Shown piece after piece: positions 33,623 to 44,529 of a stretch of 64,000 nt of DNA; the first letter of the stretch is position 1, and each line of letters begins with the position of its first letter. The notes under the pieces are model-generated. The model was not told where the DNA came from. It did not search any database and saw nothing but the letters and a program-made list of their open reading frames with translations. The position numbers and the translations under genes are program-made. The stretch is from Callorhinus ursinus (lineage: Eukaryota > Chordata > Mammalia > Carnivora > Otariidae): the NCBI RefSeq assembly GCF_003265705.1, contig NW_020312902.1, forward strand, positions 7,336,811 to 7,400,810, in the 5' to 3' direction.

Positions 33623-34339
33623 TACTTTTACTTGTTAAATCATATTTATGCTGGCTACTTTAAAATGGTTGCCAGATAATTCCCACATCTGATTCATTAT
33701 GGTGGTGGCATATGTTAATTGTCTTTTCTCATTCATGTTGTGATTTTTCTGGTTGTTGATGTGACAAGTGATAGTCTATTGTATCCTGGACATTATGTTA
33801 AAAGATCCTGGCCCCTATTTAAATCTATTGTTGATAGTTTGTTACCTGGTTTAGATTGAGCATACAAATCGAAGCCCACTTTTGTAGGCTACAGTTCCAA
33901 TAGTAATTTAGTTTTGAGGGGATTTATAGTGTTATTTTGGTTTGCTTGGTTTGTCTAATGCCACTGGGGCTCCTACTAATCCTTGATGTTTCCCCCGCAG
34001 GAATGAAAGGCACTTCCTCTGACCAGGCTGCTAGTGACTTTAGGTGAGAGATGAGGGCATCAGGGATGGGAAGTATTTCCCCAGGGTGTTCTCAGCAGGA
34101 CCCCTCTTTGATCCAAGGGAGGAATGTATCTAGGATATCTTCTGCTGCTAGGCTGGAAGTTAGGAGATTCCAGGCCTGGATCACCTACTGCTATGGATGG
34201 GTGTTTGTGATATCCTGCAACATTATGTTGTTTCTCCAATTCTGGTGTACCCAAGCAGAATGACTACCTCTTCTCACCTTTGAGTTTTCCTATTATTGTC
34301 TGTTGTATTATTTCTAGGGTTTATGACTGTATTTAATAG

Positions 34340-34547
34340 TGTATTAGTCAGAATTCTCCAAAGACACAGAATCAATAGATGAGATATATAGGTATAAAGA
34401 GAGATACAGGTAGAGATACAGATACAAATAGACATATATAAATCTGGGACCCAGGGGAGTTAATGGTTTAAATCTCAATCCAAGAGCAGAAGAAGATGAG
34501 ATGTTCCAGCTCCAGCAGTCAAGTTTACATATAAAATTAACTATCAT
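34340..34547. repeat. Ancient interspersed repeat, LTR-like, family unassigned
   Basis: Begins gtgtattagtcagaattctcc, followed by aaagacacagaatcaatag, a degenerate GATA-rich section at 34380-34440, and ends tacatataaaattaactatcatg. Start and end agree with one known mammalian repeat layout, internally shortened. I do not recall the name for certain. Confidence 0.5.
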
Positions 34548-35549
34548 GGGAGGAACATGGGGGAGGAACAGGGAGAGTCATTTATGCTATCTTATCCAGA
34601 TCAGAAGTCATATATTTATTCTTTCAAAAAATATATTTTCTGTTATCTATATGGATTTGGAGTAGTGGGTGAAATACATACATAGGCTCAGTATTCTGTC
34701 TTCCACACCACATTGGAGACTGAGACTTGAGATCTTTTCTAATGCATTTCTTCCACACTGGAGTTGCTTGAGAATACCTATTTGTACATGTGCATGATGT
34801 TTTAATGGGTATTTGTTGCTATTATGGGATATAAGTGGGGGAACCTCTGTGAGCATCCAGTTGTGAACTATGCAGAATTTGAAGTGTGGAAAAACATAAT
34901 TAATGAAGGAAGTTTATAAAGTAAAGGGATTAAGGATTCCCTAGGAATGAGTAAGATTATGTTATGTATTTTTGGGGGGTGTTTTATTTTCTTTGTCTCT
35001 TAATAGTTCCAGTTAAGTATGTTTACTTCTTCACTAGTAGGAGTGTAAACTCCTATGTCTTTCTCTTCCCTAGGTATAAAATATATTAGTCATTTTATTA
35101 AAATGTCAAAATTTTTCTTTATTAGCCAATATTGGTGACAAGGCTATTTCTTGTTTAGAGATGTTTAATTTTGCTAAACCAAATGGAATTATCAGTAAAT
35201 TCCTGTTCACAATAAGCAATGTAAAAAAATTTTAAATCATTCCTTGAGCTCTAATTACATATAAAATATCTCACCTGATAGCAGCTAACACAAATGGCTC
35301 CTATATTTAATTTTAACATCATGGGATTGCCTCATCTGTCACTGTTTGGAATCTGATCAGGGAGAAAGGAATTTCAGAGGTTGTTATTAAAATCACTTAT
35401 GAGTTTCTGAGATAGTTACATGGGTTTCATTTGGAAAAGCAGCATGCCACTTTTAAGTGGTAAGCTTTAATTAGCAGAAATACAATTTTATATAAATTAA
35501 TTAACAAATGTGTGAGTGCCTCTCGTGTGCCTTGCCTTCTGACAGTCTG
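34548..35549. other. Unique AT-rich stretch, possible conserved noncoding
   Basis: No repeat recognised. 34960-35520 has several homeodomain-like cores (ctctaattac, tttaattagc, ttaattaa), which by themselves are weak. No coding evidence. Confidence 0.45.
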
Positions 35550-36055
35550 TGGGAAATGCTCATAAGGCAAAGTATGTTCCATTGCTCACAGCCTGAGTTT
35601 GGAGATAAAGAATGCACATATGAAATGGTTAACTGAGAATCCAGGACGTTGACCATCAATAAAGAATGAGTCCAGGAGTGCCTGGGTGGCTCAGTCGGTT
35701 AAGCCTCTGACTCTAAGATTTCAGCTCAGGTCCTGATCTTGGGGGTAGTGAGATCAAGCTCCATGTCGTGTTGGGCTCTGTGCTCAGCAGGAAGTCTGCT
35801 GGAGATTCTCTCCCTCTCCTTCTGCCCCTCCCCTCATCTCAAATAATAATAAGTAAGTCTTAAAAAAAAAAAAATGAGTCCAGGGAAGGAAATGCCAAGT
35901 AACTACTGGCTGGAGTAGTTAAGAAAGGCTTTTAAGACTAGGAGATATGTTAGCTGGGATTTGAAAGAAGATGAGTTTTGAATTGGTATAAGGGAGGTAA
36001 GAAACACCCCAAGGGAGAAGTGACAGACTAGACCCAGAGGTGAGAAGGAATTTGA
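35550..36055 (-). mobile_element. L2 segment split by SINE
   Basis: Antisense L2 on both sides of the SINE: ggaaatgctcataaggcaaag and cattgctcacagcctgag on the left, then gttagctgggatttgaaagaagatgag (in part) and gtgacagactagacccagaggtgag (in part) on the right. Old and decayed. Confidence 0.6.
35677..35872 (+). mobile_element. SINEC element, older subfamily
   Basis: Forward SINE: gtgcctgggtggctcagtcgg, gactctaagatttcagctcagg, then ctctccttctgcccctcccc and an aataataataagtaagtctt tail. The wording gactctaagatttcagctc marks an older subfamily. Target duplication aatgagtccagg at 35665-35676 and 35873-35884, identical. Confidence 0.96.
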
Positions 36056-36214
36056 TCAATGTTTCCTAAAAAAAAAAACAAAAAAAAAAAAAACGGAGTA
36101 CTCAGGGAATGGGTGAAGATTTGGGGAAGATAGATATGAATGACCATCATCAGGGTGAGTCGGGTGGGGAAACTCATGATGTCTTAAAAGAAAACAACAA
36201 TCATGGTTATCAGT

Positions 36215-36310
36215 TGGGTATATGAGTTCCTTGGGGACAAGAGCTGACTTTCTGGTTTTGTATTCCCAGAATCTGGCCCTCAAAACTTCTGCTGAATGAA
36301 TTAATAAAGA
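36215..36310 (+). mobile_element. L2 3' terminus
   Basis: gttccttggggacaagagctg, tgtattcccagaatctggcc, then gctgaatgaattaataaag, matching the L2 end. Preceded by an A run at 36068-36092. Confidence 0.65.
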
Positions 36311-36636
36311 ACAATGGAGAATCTAAACTTAGTCATCTCTTCACCTCATGGATAGAATAATCGGTTCTTCTCCTCCCCCTCCTCGTCCTCCTTTTTCTGT
36401 ACCACGTGTTCTATTTCCTGCTACCTTGAGGCCAGCCTTCCCCAGCCTTTGCACTGAATGTGCAAAGCTACTTTTAAGTGAGACAAGTTCTTTCATGTTA
36501 GGATTTTGAGTCAAAAGTTCTCTTCTACAATTCTAATACGGGTTTCTACTTTTCTTTATGACTCATTTCCATAATAATTTTCATTTAATCTTATTGTTTT
36601 ATGGAAAATCCTTGCTCTGAAACCCAGTTCTGAAAT
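36311..36636. other. Unique noncoding stretch
   Basis: No gene or named repeat. Confidence 0.5.
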
Positions 36637-37438
36637 ATTTTTTTTTTTTAATTATAAGGTTTTCACAGTTTTAGGTTCACAGTAATGTAGAGAGGAAAAT
36701 GCAGAGTTCCCAAATATCCCCTCCACACACACACTCAAAGCCTCCCCCACCATCAACATCCCACACCTGGGTGGTACATTTGTTACAAAAGGTGAACAGA
36801 TAGTGACACATCATAATCACCCAAAGTCCATAGTTTACATTAGAGTTCACTCTTTGTGTTGTACATTCTCTGTGTTTTGACAAATAATGATAAGTATCCA
36901 TAATTATGGGATGGTACAGAATAGTTTTGTTGCCTTCTAAATCCATTGTGCTCCACCTATTCATTCCTCTCTCCTCCCAAACCCCTGGCAATCACTGATC
37001 TTTTTACTGCCTCTATAGCTTTGCCTTTTCCAGAATGTCATATAATTGGAATTATGCAGTATGTAGTCTTTTCAGATTGGCTTCCTTCACTTTGTAATAC
37101 GCATTTAAGTTTCCTCTGTGTCTTTTTGTGGCTTGATAGATCACTTTTTGGCACTGAATAATATCCCATTGTCTGGATGTATCACAGTTTGTTTATCCAG
37201 TCACCTATTGAAAGACATCTTGGTTACCTCCAAGAATGGGCAAATATGAAGAAAGCTGCTATAAACATCTGTGTGAAGAATTTTGTGTGGACAGGTTTTC
37301 AACTCCTTTAGGTAAATACCAAGGAGTGGGGTTGCTGCATTCTACAATAGTTATTTAGTTTTGTAAGGAAATTGCCAAACTGTCTTCCAAAGTGGCTGTA
37401 CCATTTTGCATTCCCACCAGCAATAAAAAAGACTTTTT
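36637..37438 (-). mobile_element. Old L1 3' UTR and ORF2 C-terminus, antisense
   Basis: Clear antisense L1: aggttttcacagttttaggttcacag (in part), cacccaaagtccatagtttacattag (in part), ccagaatgtcatataattgg, attttgtgtggacagg, and gccaaactgtcttccaaagtggctgtacc (in part). It overlaps in content with 1280-1900, so the window holds two copies of the same L1 3' region. Frame broken. Confidence 0.92.
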
Positions 37439-38551
37439 CATCAAAATATTTTGGTATTTTAAAAATCTGAGGGAGAAAGGAAAAAAATAAATTAATTAAT
37501 AAATAACCCGTAAAAACTAACTAACAGTTCCTTGATGTTAGAGATAAGGCATGATTTATCTTACTGATCCTGCAATCTGCCAAATACCTGGTGGTTGCTT
37601 AGTGAAGTTTACCTGTGTGAATTCTTCCATTCCCTTTGCGGAATTTTTTTTTTTCCTTAGGCGTTAGCACCACAAGAGTTGATGGGCTCAGCTTTCATTG
37701 CCAGTATGTCTTGTCCTAGAATAGCTGGGGTTTTTTTGTTTTGTTTTGGTAGCTAAATTATCCCCTTGCTAATTCTATCCTTCTAAAGAAGTAGTCAGTT
37801 CATTCAGTTCAGTCATCTCCCAATTAAATCAATTGTTTGGCGTTTGTATGGACAATACATTCATGAGAAGCAACGCCTAGATCCAGCTGTAGACAGGAAC
37901 CTGAGTTCAAAGGAGTATGGATGTCCCTCCTAGTTCTGTGCAGAACTATAACAGCATAATGCTGGGGAATATGTAAGCCATTTTTGTACCATTATTACTA
38001 TCTATCATTTTTTGGAAGTCAACCTGATAATTTAGTTTTAATTTGAAATAATTGCTTCCAGCAAGTTTATTTTATACCTAACCACATAAGCTTAGCTGTT
38101 TTCATCTTCTGTTGCCATAGGAGCAAATAGATTAATACAATTGTCTGGGTAGGGTGCAAATGATTTCTTTGATGTATTGTTTTTCATTTGAGAATGGAAA
38201 ACTTGTCAATTTAAAGTACGAGAATTCTCTCACCAACTTTAAATATCATAATTTTGACACCACATAATCCATCTACCATTATTTTTAGAGATATTTGGAA
38301 ATTTTAACCTGATTCATTAGCATATAGTCAGAGCTGTGCATAGAACATTTGTGTTTTAATTTCTTTCTCATGAATCTTATTGTAATCAGATGACTGCTCT
38401 ATGTGATGTTGATTTTTAAGTACTATATGTGCCAAAAAGGAAGTGAGGACTTTTTTCAACAAAATCACAGGGAATCTTCAACATACTGGCAAAGCTTTTC
38501 AAATTGACTTAGTTGTATAAATAAATCCTCCTCTAAGTTTGAAGTAAAAAT
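37439..38551. other. Unique AT-rich stretch, possible conserved noncoding
   Basis: About 1.1 kb free of recognised repeats except a weak L2-like line near 37530-37625. Contains short taatta and aattaaat motifs. No coding evidence. Confidence 0.45.
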
Positions 38552-38570
38552 TCAAGTTAAAGTTTTTTGG

Positions 38571-39320
38571 GTTTTTTTTTTTTTAAGATTTTACTATGGA
38601 CTCTGAGAAACAAACTGAGGGTTCTAGAGGGGAGGAGAGTGGGGGGATGGGTTAGCCCGGTGATGGGTATTAAAGAGGGCCCGTTCTGCATGGAGCACTG
38701 GGTGTTATGCACAAACAATGAGTCATGGAACACCACATCAAAAACTATTGATGTAATGTATGGTGATTAACATAACATAATAAAAAAAATCTAAAAAATA
38801 AAAACAAAAAACGAACAAACAAAACCAAACAGACTCTTAAATACAAAGAACAAACTGGTAGGTGCCAGAGGGGAGGTGGATGAGGGTGGTAAAGGGGATT
38901 AAGAGGTACAAACTTTCAGTTACAAAATAAATAAGCCACAGAGATGAAAAGCACAGCATAGGGAATATAGTCAGTAATACTGTAGTAACATTGCATGGGG
39001 CCAATGGTGACCACCTCATGGCGGCAAGCACTGAATAACGTACAGACTTGTCAAATGACTATGTTGTATGCCTGAAACTAATATAACATCGTATGTTAAC
39101 TATACTTCAATTAAAAAAACAACAGCAACAAAAATATTTTATTTATTTATTTGACAGAGAGAGACACAGTGAGAGAGGGAACACAAGCAGGGGGAGTGGG
39201 AGAGGGAGAAGCAGGCCTCCCGCAGAGCAGGGAGCCTGATGCGGGGCTCGACCCCAGCACCCTGGGATCATGACCTGAGTCAAAAGCAGACGCTTACCGA
39301 CTGAGCCACACAGGTGCCCC
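38571..39320 (-). mobile_element. SINEC element split by L1 insertion(s)
   Basis: The tail complement lies at 38571-38593 and the body resumes at 39142-39320, ending gagccacacaggtgcccc. The outer target duplication is tcaagttaaagttttttgg (38552-38570) against tcaagttaaaggttttgg (39321-39338). The intervening 540 bp is L1. Confidence 0.93.
38594..39132 (+). mobile_element. Two tandem L1 3' ends inside a SINE
   Basis: First unit (38594 to about 38828): ctgagaaacaaactgagggttctagagg (in part), ggagcactgggtgttatg, catcaaaaactattgatgtaatg (in part), then an A-rich tail. Second unit (about 38829-39132): gactcttaaatacaaagaac, ctgaaactaatataacatcg, ttaactatacttcaattaaa. They are different L1 subfamilies in the same direction. 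Short duplications aagatttta (38585-38593) and aatatttta (39133-39141) flank the block and match the SINE tail. Confidence 0.9.
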
Positions 39321-39597
39321 TCAAGTTAAAGGTTTTGGAAAGGCTACTTCTACACATGCCCATGGAATGATGAGAGTTCCAGAATCTGGCTCCTGCTTTG
39401 TGAATCTTGTAATCAAGTCCAATAGCCCAGGCTTGGAAGCAAGAACAACTGCCCAAGGGTGTGAAAACCCTCAGGAAATCTTGACCTATCTTCAAAAGCA
39501 TCAAGTAGGGGGAGAGGAAGGAGAGCAATGTTAGGGCTATTTTTAATATTATTTTAAAATTAAATGGACTTACTTATAATACAGATTAATTAATTAA

Positions 39598-39812
39598 GAG
39601 TGCAGAATCAGAGGTCACACTTCCTGATTTGCATCTCAGGTTCACCCCCCTTGTTAGCTATGGAATTTGGACAAGTTAACTTAGCCTCTCCAAAACTCAA
39701 TTGCCTCTTTTAGAAAGTGGGCTATTTCCTAGAGTCATAGAAGAATTAAATGAAAATGAAAAACATAGAAAGTATTTACCATAGTATCTGACCTGTAACA
39801 AGTATTCAACCA
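39598..39812 (-). mobile_element. MIR
   Basis: Antisense MIR: gagtgcagaatcagaggtcac, gcatctcaggttcacccccc, ggacaagttaacttagcctctcc (in part), agaattaaatgaaaatg and accatagtatctgacctgtaac. Confidence 0.8.
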
Positions 39813-40179
39813 ACATTCATGATTACTAGTATTATTTTAACAGATTGTCACATCTGTGTGTTGTTCACTGAAATTCCATCAGCTTTGTGTGATAACACTG
39901 TTCATCTCATTCTGATCAGAAGCTGTGACTAGCAATTAAAGATGACTTTAATTAAAATGGGATAATTAATTCATGTCTTAAAAAGTGCTGTGTGTTGGAT
40001 GAGATGTGTCAAAACAAAATTTTAAAAAACAAAAGTGACAGAAGCAGAATGAAAAGAAAGGGAGATTCTTGGTGGTGAGAAGTTTGGGGATTTCTAGGGT
40101 GGAGACTGAGCACAGGAGAGGGTACAAAAAAGGGGGGGTGGGGGCAGGAGGAATGTAACAGTCGTCGCCATCATGGCCC
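39813..40179. other. Unique noncoding stretch
   Basis: No gene. Includes a G-rich run aaaagggggggtgggggcagg at 40127-40147. Confidence 0.5.
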
Positions 40180-40615
40180 CGTTTACCCACCATGCTCCCC
40201 CTCAGGCTCTGCCCTTTGGCTACACTGGCCTTCTTTCAGTTCTTCTAACACCTTATCTTCCTCCACTTTGGGCCTTTTCACTTGCTCTTTCCTTTGCCTG
40301 GAACATGCTCTCCACTCCAGTTCATCGAATTAATTCTTCTATCTTCTTGGTATTAATTAAAGTACCACTGCCTTCCAGAAACCCTGCTGATGCCCTGAAC
40401 TAGGCCAGGTCCCACTCCTAAATTCTGCCATAGCACTGAGCACTTGCTCTGCCTTCGTATCGTTGTATCCACTTGTTCAACACTGAACGTTTACCTTCCT
40501 TGCCCAGTTGGAAGCTCCATGAGAACAGAGGTTGCCTCTGACGGCTTATTCATCTGGCAGAAGGCCTAGCACATAGGTGGTGCTCAACAATTACAGACTG
40601 GCTCATTGATGGGGA
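40180..40615 (+). mobile_element. L2 3' end (long)
   Basis: An unusually complete forward L2 3' region: tggctacactggccttctttcag (in part), gccttttcacttgctctttc, tttgcctggaacatgctc, gccttccagaaaccctgctgatg (in part), agcactgagcacttgctctg, aagctccatgagaacagagg, and aggcctagcacataggtggtgctcaac (in part). It derives from a CR1-like LINE and is non-functional. Confidence 0.9.
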
Positions 40616-40952
40616 AAGATAAACTCCAGGTCCTTCCACATTCTTCTCCATCCACCTGTCTGCATCTCTCTTGGTGGCAACAGTGCTCAGAACAATGTTC
40701 ATATCCCATAGGCTGGAGAACAAAGGACAGTGCCTACTCAGCAAGTAATGGACAAAATTTTCCCTTTTGGTATTCTTCATGCTTTTCTCTCCTACTCATA
40801 CCACAAGCTTATCAATGGCCTCCAGATTTCTCATTTGTGGTGCTGAGGATCTCCCCCATTGGGTTCCAACAGCATTGGAAACTATCATGGAGAGCAGCTA
40901 CTGAGAACTCTGAGGTCAAAGCAGTAACCAGGGACTTGGGAAGTCTCTAAGG
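40616..40952. other. Unique noncoding stretch
   Basis: No gene or repeat recognised. The 114-codon frame at 40606-40950 starts in L2 and has no motifs. Confidence 0.5.
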
Positions 40953-40953
40953 G

Positions 40954-41022
40954 CATTCATTCATTCATTCATTCATTCATTCAGCAAAAATTGAATAATT
41001 AATAATAATAATAATAATAATA
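40954..41022 (+). repeat. (CATT)n and (AAT)n microsatellites
   Basis: About seven cattcatt units at 40954-40982, then aaaaattgaataatt and about eight aat units to 41022. They sit directly before the MIR. Confidence 0.95.
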
Positions 41023-41215
41023 GCTGGCACTTATGGAGTGCTTATCTTGCGTCATGTCAGTTAATCATCACCACAACCTTATGAAGTAGATACTATTAAT
41101 ACCCCTCCTACAAATAAGGAAACTGAGGAAAGGGGCCATAAAGCAACTTTGCCAAAGCCACATACATAGCAAGTTATAAGGCCAGGATTTGAACCTGAAC
41201 CCTTGCCATGCCGCA
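41020..41215 (+). mobile_element. MIR, near full length
   Basis: Forward MIR: tagctggcacttatggagtgc, gtcagttaatcatcacc, cttatgaagtagatactatt, ggaaactgaggaaagggg and aggatttgaacctgaaccc. Confidence 0.92.
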
Positions 41216-41239
41216 ATTTTGCCTCTCATGGAGCTTATT

Positions 41240-41400
41240 ACAGGCAATTATGTGCCAAATATGAGACTAGATGCTGGGGACCCCAAAACAACCAAGTCTC
41301 GGGCCCTGGTCTTGGGGAGCTTGAAGTTGGCTGAGGGGATTCAGGTAAAAATCTTAATGGTGCTGTGCTAAGACTGGGCTAGTGGGATGTATTACATGAT
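41240..41400 (+). repeat. Ancient MIR/L2-type fragment
   Basis: attatgtgccaaatatgagactagatgctggggacccc (in part) and cttggggagcttgaagttggc. A related fragment follows at 42186. Confidence 0.6.
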
Positions 41401-42185
41401 GGGATATACAGCCAGCCACCAGGAGGGTACATGTCCTGCTACTTGGGATGATATCACTTGGTAGACATTTTGATCCAGTCTGCACCTGCACAGCCACAGG
41501 CATTCAAATGAGGGCTTGTGGCAGTTAGGCAATTTCTGTTCTGGAGACACAGGAGGCAAGTTAATCCTCAGCACCCCTGGGGTTTTTTCCTTTGGCCCAT
41601 GGCCAACTCCTTCTTGGACATGGATATGTTTCTTGCACTTAAAAGGGAAAAAGATGGACTTCAGTTTTGGAAGCATATGGTGTAATTTTAGGTTATTAGA
41701 CCGTTAGTAATGTTCAGGGGAACATTTCCAAAATGTTCCTCCAAGCCTTTGGTTAAAAAACAACAACAACAAACTGCTATTCTATTAAACTGCTTAGTGT
41801 TTTCTACCTAAAAAGTGACCGGTTTGTAAATTTTGTGTTTTAACATTTTCAAAGACTCTAGTAAGGGGGATATTTATTACCCACGTTTTGTTAAATATAT
41901 TTAGTGCTGTCTTTGTCTGTTCCTTGTTTTGGATTCCAGAAAGGTTTTCTATATGACTCTGTAGTATATCTTGGTGATGCCAGCAGAACCACTGTAAGCT
42001 CTTTTGTCTCCTCTTTGGGCTCAATAAACACATATATATGGGTTAATGGATGTCCATGATAACTATAGATTTTATAATTTAGAAATTAAAAACAAAGTAA
42101 TTGGCTGTTGGTTGACCAAGCAATATGGAATAATGAATACAGTGTTTCCAGATATGGATTTTTGAGCTCTTGATTGTCTCTTAGT
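41401..42185. other. Unique noncoding stretch
   Basis: No gene or named repeat. Confidence 0.5.
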
Positions 42186-42470
42186 AGTTACTAAAAAAAT
42201 ATTTATTGAGCGTCTACTATATACTGAGCATTGGGCTAAGCTCTGGAAATACGAAAGTGCCCAAGACAATCTGGCTTTTGCCTTTTATGGAACTTGCATT
42301 TCATGGTATGGGAAAGAGGAACTAAAGAAGATCAAACTGGCTGAGTGTAATGTAAAGTTTGGGGAGCGGCAAAGATGAAGTTATAGTGGAAGTCTGGGGT
42401 GAGGGATGCTTTCTGACTATGATAAAGATTTTGGCTTCCGTTCTATGTGCAGTTAGGAAGAAGCTGTCAG
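42186..42470. repeat. Ancient MIR/L2-type fragments
   Basis: First a forward line, atttattgagcgtctactatatactgagcattgggctaag (in part), then antisense-L2-like text, gataaagattttggcttccgttc and tgcagttaggaag. Family of the first part not assigned. Confidence 0.6.
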
Positions 42471-42496
42471 TAAAATGGATTTTTCCAATTCAGACT

Positions 42497-42660
42497 GCTG
42501 GCTGTGAGTAACAGTAATCCACATGAAGTAGCTCAAGTAAAAAGGGTTTATTATCGGGCAAAAGGGGTGTCTTATGGAAACTCAAAGTTGAAAAACAAAA
42601 AGAAGCCAGACCTACAGGAACTGAAAGTAGGGAGCAGAAAGCCATTTCTACTGAGGCTGT
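42497..42660. repeat. Unnamed dispersed repeat, copy 3
   Basis: gctgtgagtaacagtaatcc, gaagtagctcaagtaaaaaggg and tttattatcgggcaaaagg align with copies at 11196, 16672 and 59578. It is cut by the SINE pair just downstream. Confidence 0.5.
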
Positions 42661-42708
42661 TCTTTCTCCTGCTTTCTCTGCTTTCTTGCTTCTCACTTAT
42701 TTTTTTTT

Positions 42709-42892
42709 TAAGATTTTATTTATTTGACAGAGAGAGACACAGCGAGAGACGGAACACAAGCAGGGGGAGTGGGGGAGGGAGAAGCAGGCTTCCCGCTGAG
42801 CAGGGAGCCCGACGCGGGGCTGGATCCCAGGACCCTGGGACCATGACCTGAGCCGAAGGCAGACGCTTAACGACTGAGCTACCCAGGCGCCC
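42709..42892 (-). mobile_element. SINEC element, left arm of a head-to-head pair
   Basis: Young-looking reverse SINE: aagattttatttatttgac, cacaagcagggggagtgggg, gcttcccgctgagcaggg, gagctacccaggcgccct. Flanks tctcacttattttttt at 42693-42708 and 42893-42908 are a near-perfect target duplication. Arm of a large inverted repeat with 42925-43132. Confidence 0.97.
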
Positions 42893-42924
42893 TCTCACTT
42901 ATTTTTTTACAAACAACCTTCCTC

Positions 42925-43132
42925 GGGGCGCCTGGGTGGCTCAGTCATTAAGTGTCTGCCTTCGGCTCAGGTCCTGATCCCAGGGTCCTGGGATCAAGCC
43001 CCGCATCATATCAGGCTCCCTGCTCTGCGGGAAGCCTGCTTCTCCCTCCCCCACTCCCCCTGCTTGTGTTCCCTCTCTCGCTGTGTCTCTCTCTGTCAAA
43101 TAAATAAAATCTTTACAAAAAAAAAAAAAAAA
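42925..43132 (+). mobile_element. SINEC element, right arm of a head-to-head pair
   Basis: Young-looking forward SINE: ggggcgcctgggtggctcag, ccttcggctcaggtcctgat, cactccccctgcttgtgttc, aaataaataaaatcttta and an A tail. The B box reads gatcaagcc. Target duplication aaacaaccttcctc (42911-42924) against aaaaccccttcctc (43133-43146). Confidence 0.97.
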
Positions 43133-43146
43133 CAAAACCCCTTCCT

Positions 43147-44514
43147 CTATCCATCCCTATTACACCTGTCCCATATCGGTGCCGCAAGTCCCAAGTCCAG
43201 GTGACCTTTCAGCTCAACTACTCAGAGCTTAGTGCCTTGGTTTCCCTATTTTAACTTCCCTAGGGTGAAATGCAATAGGCATTAGCTGGTCTCCCTTTGG
43301 GGTGGAGTCCTTCATACAAGGTTTTGTCATGGACGTTGTAATAAATCTACCTGAGGTCAGCTGTCCATCCTTGACCTAGACAGCTAGGGCTGGTGGACAG
43401 ATGTCACATAGGTTTTGCCCCTCAATAGTTGGGGAATATAAGACATGGAAAGTTATATCATTAGTAAATTTTGTAGATATACAAAAACTTTGCCTTGTCA
43501 ATCCCACATAGTTTAATGAGGGTAAAATGAGATAAGGTTTTTTAAAAAGTTTTCTGTAAACTGTGAAGGTCTGGTAGAGGTTAGCAATTGGTTTTGCCCA
43601 CTGCCAGACTGCTCTGAGTAATGCATCAGTATATGCACAAGAAAATGTTTTAAAGTACACAGTGAGTCCAGGGAGTAATTTAGAGAGAAAATTATTACAA
43701 TTATTTACCAGCCATATCTCCTAAGACCAGCTTCTTGATGATCCTGAATACAGGTGGTTAAAGTGGTAATTAACGCTCCAAATTCTAGTTGGAACTAATT
43801 TTCAACTGTGCATTATGATTCTTTCGAAGTCCTGTAACATCATTTGGGGCAATAAGAGGAGAAACCTCTAAAATGTGTAGTGACTAGAATATGCCCTTAC
43901 AAAAGGGAAGACAAGAAGTCGACGTTGTTAAAAGGATGCAGGCACTTTTTATTTTGCTAATGAAAGAGATCTCTCCCAACAAGTAGACAGTGGTAGCTAT
44001 TATTCTGACAAGGCAAGCTGTTCTAGGGATTGAACTGCCTGTGCAGTGTGAGACATGACCAGAACACATCCGTGATAAGAACATTTCTAAGATTTGTTTT
44101 TTAATGACCTCATCAAAGCAGAGAAATTGGGAGCAGAGTTGGTATAACACAGAGCTGCCTGGATGTTAAGGGCTGGTCTTGGAAAACTGAGGTGGGCACA
44201 AGCCACAGTTTGATAAGTACTCTTACTTTGGTGGGTTTGTTTTGTTTACTTGTTTGTTTGACTCAGACCTTCTTAAGTTTCTAGCATCATGTAATAGAAG
44301 AAACCATGTACAGGAAAACTAGGTCCAAATCCCTGTGGCCTCTTATCAATGGGACTTTGATCAAATGACTGACCATCAGTCTGGTCAATGTATCTTGTAT
44401 GAAGTTAAGCAAGCCTTTTCCTAGTGGGATGGAATTTGGGAAGATCCAGAAGATGGAAAACAAAGGATATGAAATACTAATGCATATTAAAAATGAAGCC
44501 CAGACCATGTATAT
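43147..44514. other. Unique noncoding stretch
   Basis: About 1.4 kb with no gene or clear repeat. The first 200 bp may be the remainder of the unnamed repeat interrupted by the SINE pair. Confidence 0.5.
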
Positions 44515-44529
44515 AGAATTTGCTAAGGG

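Larger units (their letters stand above)
32140..34336 (-). mobile_element. L1 5' region, antisense, segment 2, with nested insertions
   Basis: Antisense L1: ggttatttaaacatcttttaggattcc (in part), attgtcctagttgttgttctaggtattgcag (in part), then the 5' UTR text tcttcaagttcactgattt, tttaaatttcagccattgtg, atggttgccagataattcc and catgttgtgatttttctgg. Interrupted by a CA tract (32485), an MLT1-type LTR (32808) and a SINE (33399). Right-hand border is approximate. Confidence 0.75.

Noticed and set aside
40954..41022. Possible CRISPR-like or satellite array
   Set aside because: Simple CATT and AAT microsatellites with no spacers.
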